DNA of 6,189 bases from Desulfobacteraceae bacterium (GTDB lineage: Bacteria > Desulfobacterota > Desulfobulbia > Desulfobulbales > Desulfobulbaceae): assembly GCA_022837185.1 (NCBI GenBank), contig JALHJD010000182.1, forward strand, positions 1 to 6,189, written 5' to 3'. The position numbers and the translations under genes are program-made. The notes below the pieces were generated by a model that saw nothing but the letters and a program-made list of their open reading frames with translations, was not told the origin of the DNA and searched no databases. Shown here in pieces: positions 1 to 3,800 of the stretch. The first letter of the stretch is position 1. The number at the start of each line of letters is the position of its first letter.

Positions 1-84
1 TTTATGACAGGTGTATATTTCAATATTTTATGATAAAAATCAACATGTTAATTGCTATTTTCGGCCAAAAATGCTGTTGGTTCG
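1..84. other. AT-rich flank, no gene
   Basis: This stretch is strongly AT-rich, in contrast to the rest of the window, and lies downstream of the DUF559 gene on the minus strand. It contains two small self-complementary stretches: AACATGTT at 42-49 with AAT/ATT outer arms, and ATTTTCGGCCAAAAAT at 57-72. Neither has a proper GC-rich stem with a following U-tract on the minus strand, so I do not call a terminator. No open frame or RNA gene is recognisable. Confidence 0.6.
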
Positions 85-477
85 TCACGGATTAAGGTAT
101 AATTGTGCCAGCACATCATCAAGGTTGTTCAGGACTTCATGATTCCAGAACCTGAGAATCCTGATGCCTTCATTTTCCAGCACTTTGGTTCGCTCATTGT
201 CATAGACCTTCTGCGAGATTTCGCCGTGGCCTCCGCCATCTAATTCAACTGCCAGCCGCGCGCTATGACAATAAAAATCCAGGATGTACGTGTCATGAGG
301 ATGTTGTCGCCGAAATTTGACTCCGAAAAAACGACGATCACGCAAGAGAGACCAGAGAAGCTGTTCGGCGTCAGTGAGCTGTATTCGCAGCTTCCGTGCA
401 TTACTGAGAATGTGATCCGGTACGGCCATAGGATTTTTTTCCTTATCCGCTTCCTTTCTTCTCCCCTTCTGAGACAT
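85..477 (-). CDS. DUF559 family endonuclease-like protein (Vsr-like PD-(D/E)XK fold)
   Basis: This is a 130-residue cytoplasmic protein of the DUF559 (PF04480) family, which shares the restriction-endonuclease-like fold with very-short-patch repair nucleases. The exact substrate of the family is not established. Family landmarks appear in order: LRIQLTDAEQLLW (residues 30-42), the basic KFRRQHP segment (54-60), YILDFYC (64-70), LAVELDGGGH (75-84), YDNER (92-96) and GIRILRFWNHEVL (104-116). D67 and E78-x-D80 are the likely metal-binding acidic residues of the degenerate PD-(D/E)XK site. The protein covers essentially the whole domain and looks intact; it ends with TGA. Two starts are possible. 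The listed ATG at 477 has GGGGGGAA seven bases upstream. The ATG at 429 (Met17) has AAGGA ten bases upstream and would give 114 residues beginning MAVPDHILSNARKLR, close to where family members usually begin. The first 16 residues are very charged and carry no domain. GC content is visibly lower than in the neighbouring gene (26 of 60 bases in 121-180), which suggests a different origin. No link to the pilus gene is evident. Confidence 0.87.
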   Translation of the reverse strand: MSQKGRRKEADKEKNPMAVPDHILSNARKLRIQLTDAEQLLWSLLRDRRFFGVKFRRQHPHDTYILDFYCHSARLAVELDGGGHGEISQKVYDNERTKVLENEGIRILRFWNHEVLNNLDDVLAQLYLNP

Positions 478-484
478 GGTTAGG

Positions 485-492
485 TTCCCCCC
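485..492 (-). promoter_or_regulatory. Candidate Shine-Dalgarno for the DUF559 gene, formed by the repeat edge
   Basis: On the minus strand GGGGGGAA sits seven bases before the ATG at 477. The G run is the outer edge of the first 187-bp repeat copy (the C run at 487-492 on the plus strand). If this start is used, the repeat supplies part of the translation signal. A second candidate, AAGGA at 444-440, serves the internal ATG at 429. Confidence 0.4.
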
Positions 493-510
493 TCATCCGC
501 CCTCCGGGCA

Positions 511-540
511 CCTTCTCCCCCAGGAGAAGGGTGTTTTTTT
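511..540 (+). terminator. Hairpin plus T-tract, terminator-like on the plus strand (copy 1)
   Basis: An 8-bp stem CCTTCTCC (511-518) / GGAGAAGG (523-530) with loop CCCA is followed after GTG by seven T (534-540). It has the shape of an intrinsic terminator for plus-strand transcription. Both genes in the window lie on the minus strand, so it would only stop antisense transcripts. It may simply be part of the repeat's fold. Confidence 0.4.
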
Positions 541-624
541 ATTATTCCCTCTCCGAGGGGAGAGGGTGGCCAACGGCCGGGTGAGGGGCTTTGCAAACCT
601 ACAAGCCGGCAGGCTCCAAGCCCC

Positions 625-659
625 AAACTGAAAACTGCCGACTGCCGACTGCCGACTTC
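625..659. repeat. Heptad array in copy 1 (five 7-bp units)
   Basis: Five consecutive 7-bp units follow the pattern (A/C)(A/G)ACT(G/T)(A/C): AAACTGA, AAACTGC, CGACTGC, CGACTGC, CGACTTC. This is a microsatellite-like array inside the spacer half of the 187-bp repeat. Confidence 0.75.
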
Positions 660-697
660 CGGCGCATCCGAGTGCCCCCTCATCCGCCCTTCGGGCA

Positions 698-727
698 CCT
701 TCTCCCCCAGGAGAAGGGTGTTTTTTT
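698..727 (+). terminator. Hairpin plus T-tract, terminator-like on the plus strand (copy 2)
   Basis: Identical copy of the hairpin at 511-540: stem 698-705 / 710-717, loop CCCA, then GTG and T7 at 721-727. With the first copy it would form a tandem barrier to plus-strand transcription entering the antisense side of pilY1. Function is inferred from shape only. Confidence 0.4.
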
Positions 728-811
728 ATCATTCCCTCTCCGAGGGGAGAGGGTGGGCAGCGGCCGGGTGAGGGGCTCTTCAAACCTACAAGCCGGCAGG
801 CTTCAAGCCCC

Positions 812-846
812 AAACTGAAAACTGCCGACTGCCGACTGCCAACTCC
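812..846. repeat. Heptad array in copy 2 (five 7-bp units)
   Basis: The same array in the second copy: AAACTGA, AAACTGC, CGACTGC, CGACTGC, CAACTCC. Only the last heptad has changed relative to copy 1, and the unit number is the same. Confidence 0.75.
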
Positions 847-852
847 AGGCGC

Positions 853-862
853 AGCCCCTCAC
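853..862. repeat. Isolated repeat-end remnant AGCCCCTCAC
   Basis: These ten bases are the exact inverse complement of the right end of both palindromic elements (581-590 and 768-777, GTGAGGGGCT). They lie at the far edge of the array, next to the pilY1 stop. They could be the trace of a third, truncated or inverted unit, or the arm of a larger hairpin enclosing the spacer of copy 2. Confidence 0.45.
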
Positions 863-869
863 ACCTCCT
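862..869 (-). promoter_or_regulatory. Orphan Shine-Dalgarno octamer overlapping the pilY1 stop
   Basis: The minus strand reads TAGGAGGTG across the pilY1 stop. AGGAGGTG is fully complementary to the 16S rRNA 3' end (CACCTCCT). No ATG or GTG opening a usable frame follows at normal spacing; a GTG overlapping the octamer is followed at once by TGA. The repeat array begins instead. It may be the surviving signal of a former downstream gene of the operon, or chance. Confidence 0.45.
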
Positions 870-3800
870 ACTGTTCGCGCCAGCACAGTTTCCCTGTCCG
901 TACCGGAAGGACGGTCTCAACCTGCTCGCGGACGATGTCACCTGTTGACAGTTGGGTAAAAATGGTCAGGCCGGAGGTTCCGGCATCGGCGCCGGAGTGG
1001 ATTGACGGGGCCGTGGCCACGCCCCGGCCGAGGTCCAGGTAGGGCAGCGACCGCAGTTTGACCTCGCCGCCGCTGTCCTCGGGGCTTGAGCCGAATACCG
1101 TCGGCCCCGGATAGGCCGTGCCGGTTTTGTAATAGAGACCGTAGAGGCGGCTCAGGCCCTCACCGGTGCAGGGGTCGTCGCTTGGCTGGAACACGGAGGA
1201 GAAAAGGACGCCGCCCAGCAGGGCCTGGTCGGTTATGTTGCGGGTTGCCGGCGCCGAGCCGGGCAGGCCCAGGATCGGCGGCAGGTCCAGGTACCAGCCG
1301 GCAACATGGTTGTCTATCTCCTCCTCCAGCGCGTCAAAGGAGGTGAGGGCGGCCCCGCTGACGGATGCGGGCGGGTTGGCCAGGGTCCTGTCGGTATAGA
1401 CCTCGGTCGCCGACACGTTCAGCAGTTCATTGCGGCCCACCGCGGTCCCGCTTTGGTCGTCCTTGACGCCGTAGAGAGACTGGACCTCCGTGCTGGTTTT
1501 GTCGCCGAGCGCCTGGTAGCGCCCCGTGCCGAAAAACACCCACTTGTTGCGCTGTTTGTCGATGGCAGGAACAGGCTGAGTGGAAACGGGCTGGTAGGCC
1601 TGAAACAGGGTATGGACTCCGGACCAGCCTGCCGGCCGGGGATCGCCGTCAAAGGCCTGGCGCCAGAGGCTGCCGGAGGTGCCGCTCTGGTCGCCGACCA
1701 GGCCGAAATACGCGGTGTCGGCAAAGAAGTCCAGGTCCCAGTCAACGATGACCGGCGTCCCCATGAACGAGGCGGCGGCGCCGGTATCGCAGGTGATGAC
1801 GTTCATGGCCTCGGTCAGGGGATCGACGCGGCATCCGGCGGGAACAGCCTCATCCCCGGCCGGCCGGGCCGAAAGCGCGGTGGTCAGTTGGGTGAGGTCG
1901 AACAGGTACATTTTGGCGGTCTGGCCGGACTCGGCGGTGCCCAGGTTGTCGGGACCGGTGCCGAAAACAAGGTACCAGTCGTTGCATCGGGTTGTGCCGG
2001 CATTGCAGGTGGTCTCGGCGCCGGGGTCGCGGAACGCGGCGACGGCGGGGAAAACAGTGGTATAGCTGCCGTCCGGCACCTGGATTTCGCCGAGCAGGCG
2101 CGGCGGGATCTCGGGATTGGTAATATCCATGATGATATAGGCCGATCGGGTGACGATATTGTCCCCGCCGCGGTCGCCGGGTAAATGGTCATCCGCCATG
2201 GTGTCGATCTCCATTTCGCCGCCGCCCATGTTCATGCCGACGACCAGGACGGTCCCCCAGCCGTGGGGGTGGTCTGCGTCGGCGGCAAAGATGTTGGCGT
2301 CAAAGACCCGGGGCGTCCCATCGACATAGAAGACATGGCTCATGCCGTAGTTGGGGTCCTTGAGCCACTTGAGATGGGCCAGGGTGTTTTTCGGCGCGTA
2401 GGCCCAGATTTCACTGCCCAGGGGGTGGCGGACGTCGAGAAAGCCGCCGTTCGAGTCCCTGCGCGAATCGATGTATTCGATTGTTTTCCGGCCGAAGCCG
2501 TCATCGGTCACATTGAGAAACCCGCCGTTGAAGGCATGGAGCAGGCCGTCGTTGCCGCCCGCGTACACCATGATCCGCCGGTCCTGATACTGCTGCCGGA
2601 ACATGGTGTAGGTCTTGTCGCCGTAGAGCAGGTTGAACGCCTCCTGGGGTGAACCGACGACGGTGGGGGTCGAATTGATGATGTCGCCCAGGCGCATGAC
2701 GTTGTCGCCGGTGTCCGTGTCTGCGTAGCGGATCGTCCTGCCTCGGGTCCCCGGGATCTCCAGGCCCCGGACATAGTCGACCACCGTTGCCGCCTCGGCC
2801 TGGCTGTCGACATCGAAAAAGCCGTGACTGACCGCCGGGAACAGCGCGTTGTCAAAATCGAGGTATTCGTCCGCGTCGACCTCGTTGTCCAGGTCAATAT
2901 CGACCCAGGTTGTGATATGCCGGCCCAGGTCGGCGGCGGCGGACCAGGCCCGGTTGATTCTCAACTGCGGGTCGGGAACCGTTGCCAGGTACAGCTGCTC
3001 CCTGGCGTTCCAGAGGTATCCCAGGGAGTCCAGTTCCTGGTCGGTGAACCGGTAGTTGGCGAGCATGATCCGGTCTCCGGGCCGGATCCAGTCCGCGGCG
3101 GGAAAAACGACCAGGGAGAGGGACGGCGTTCCGGCGGTGCAGGAGGGTTCGTGGAGCGAGTTCATCAGGGTGACCGGGGAGCTGCTGGCCCCATGCACCC
3201 CGGTGTTGCGGGTGAGATTGGCAACCGTCCAGTCATTAAAGATGTTGCAGGGCGTACCGCGCAGGTTGAACGTTGATATCCTGGCCATGGTGCAGGAGGT
3301 GAAATCCGCGCTCCCGTTTTCCACGATAAAGGTCGCGCCGTCCCAGTTGCTGAGGCGGATGCCGAAATTCTTGATTTCCCCTGTCGCGGCGGCGCCCTGG
3401 AGGCATTCAACCCCCCAGTCGGCGAAGGAGTCGCCGGACCGGCCCACCATGCCCTGGGTCTGCAGGGTGAGGGTGTCTCCGGCCGCGATCCAGTCCCCGG
3501 CCGGGTTGACAACAAGGGTGACGGCCGGATTGGCGGCCAAGTTCACCGGGTCGCTGCTGAATCCCTGGCCCGGTCCGCTCGAGGTCAGGACGCGCCAGTT
3601 GGAAAAGGTCCTGTTCGCCGGTCCCTGCCAGTCGCCGGCGGCGATGGACATGGTGACGGTCCCGGTGACGGCGTCATACCCCTCCACCGTTCCCCGGATT
3701 TCGTAGGGGTTGAGGGTCATCTCCCCGGTGGCGCCGTTAAAGGCAACATTGCCCTCCATGGCGTTGGGGACGATGGCCAGGCTGCCGCCTGCGTAGGTTT

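Larger units (their letters stand above)
488..674. repeat. 187-bp tandem repeat, copy 1
   Basis: First of two head-to-tail copies with a constant offset of 187 bases and no gaps. Positions 488-666 match 675-853 at 169 of 179 bases by hand alignment. The unit has two parts. The first (489-588) is a palindromic element bounded by CCCCTCATCCG and CGGGTGAGGGG. It contains three small hairpins: GCCC/GGGC (499-509), CCTTCTCC/GGAGAAGG (511-530) and CCCTCTCC/GGAGAGGG (547-566). The second part is a spacer (589-674) with a heptad array. The hairpin-rich half resembles REP/MITE-like intergenic elements found in many proteobacteria. It is open in several frames only because it lacks stops, so I do not call a protein here. 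Confidence 0.9.
675..853. repeat. 187-bp tandem repeat, copy 2
   Basis: Second copy, starting directly after copy 1, with all hairpin stems of copy 1 preserved. The ten differences from copy 1 are at 691, 730, 757, 760, 778, 780, 803, 841, 845 and 847, all outside the two main stems. The outer arms are 676-686 and 765-775, and the inner hairpins 698-717 and 734-753. Similarity to copy 1 stops after GGCGCA at 853. There the sequence passes into AGCCCCTCAC, which matches the inverse of the element's right end, and then into the pilY1 stop region. Confidence 0.9.

Noticed and set aside
38..72. Possible terminator for the DUF559 gene (AACATGTT and TTTTCGGCCAAAA palindromes)
   Set aside because: The stems are short or AT-rich without a proper loop, and no clear U-tract follows on the minus strand.
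265..483. Plus-strand 72-codon frame overlapping the DUF559 gene
   Set aside because: Opposite strand of a clearly conserved family domain, with no motif of its own.
480..813. Two minus-strand open frames (480-698 and 493-813) and one plus-strand frame (591-818) across the repeats
   Set aside because: They translate the tandem repeat itself. The same Pro/Gly-rich peptide (PSPLGEG, HPSPGGEGARRADEG) appears in different frames because 187 is not a multiple of three. No domain is seen, and peptides of this type are a common misannotation of such intergenic elements.
488..861. CRISPR array
   Set aside because: Only two units of 187 bp with near-identical spacers. The repeats are adjacent and internally palindromic, with no unique spacers or cas genes.
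1306..2184. Long plus-strand open frame of 292 codons antisense to pilY1
   Set aside because: Antisense shadow of a GC-rich gene. It is Gly/Val/Ala-rich without recognisable motifs, while the minus strand here encodes conserved PilY1 propeller motifs.
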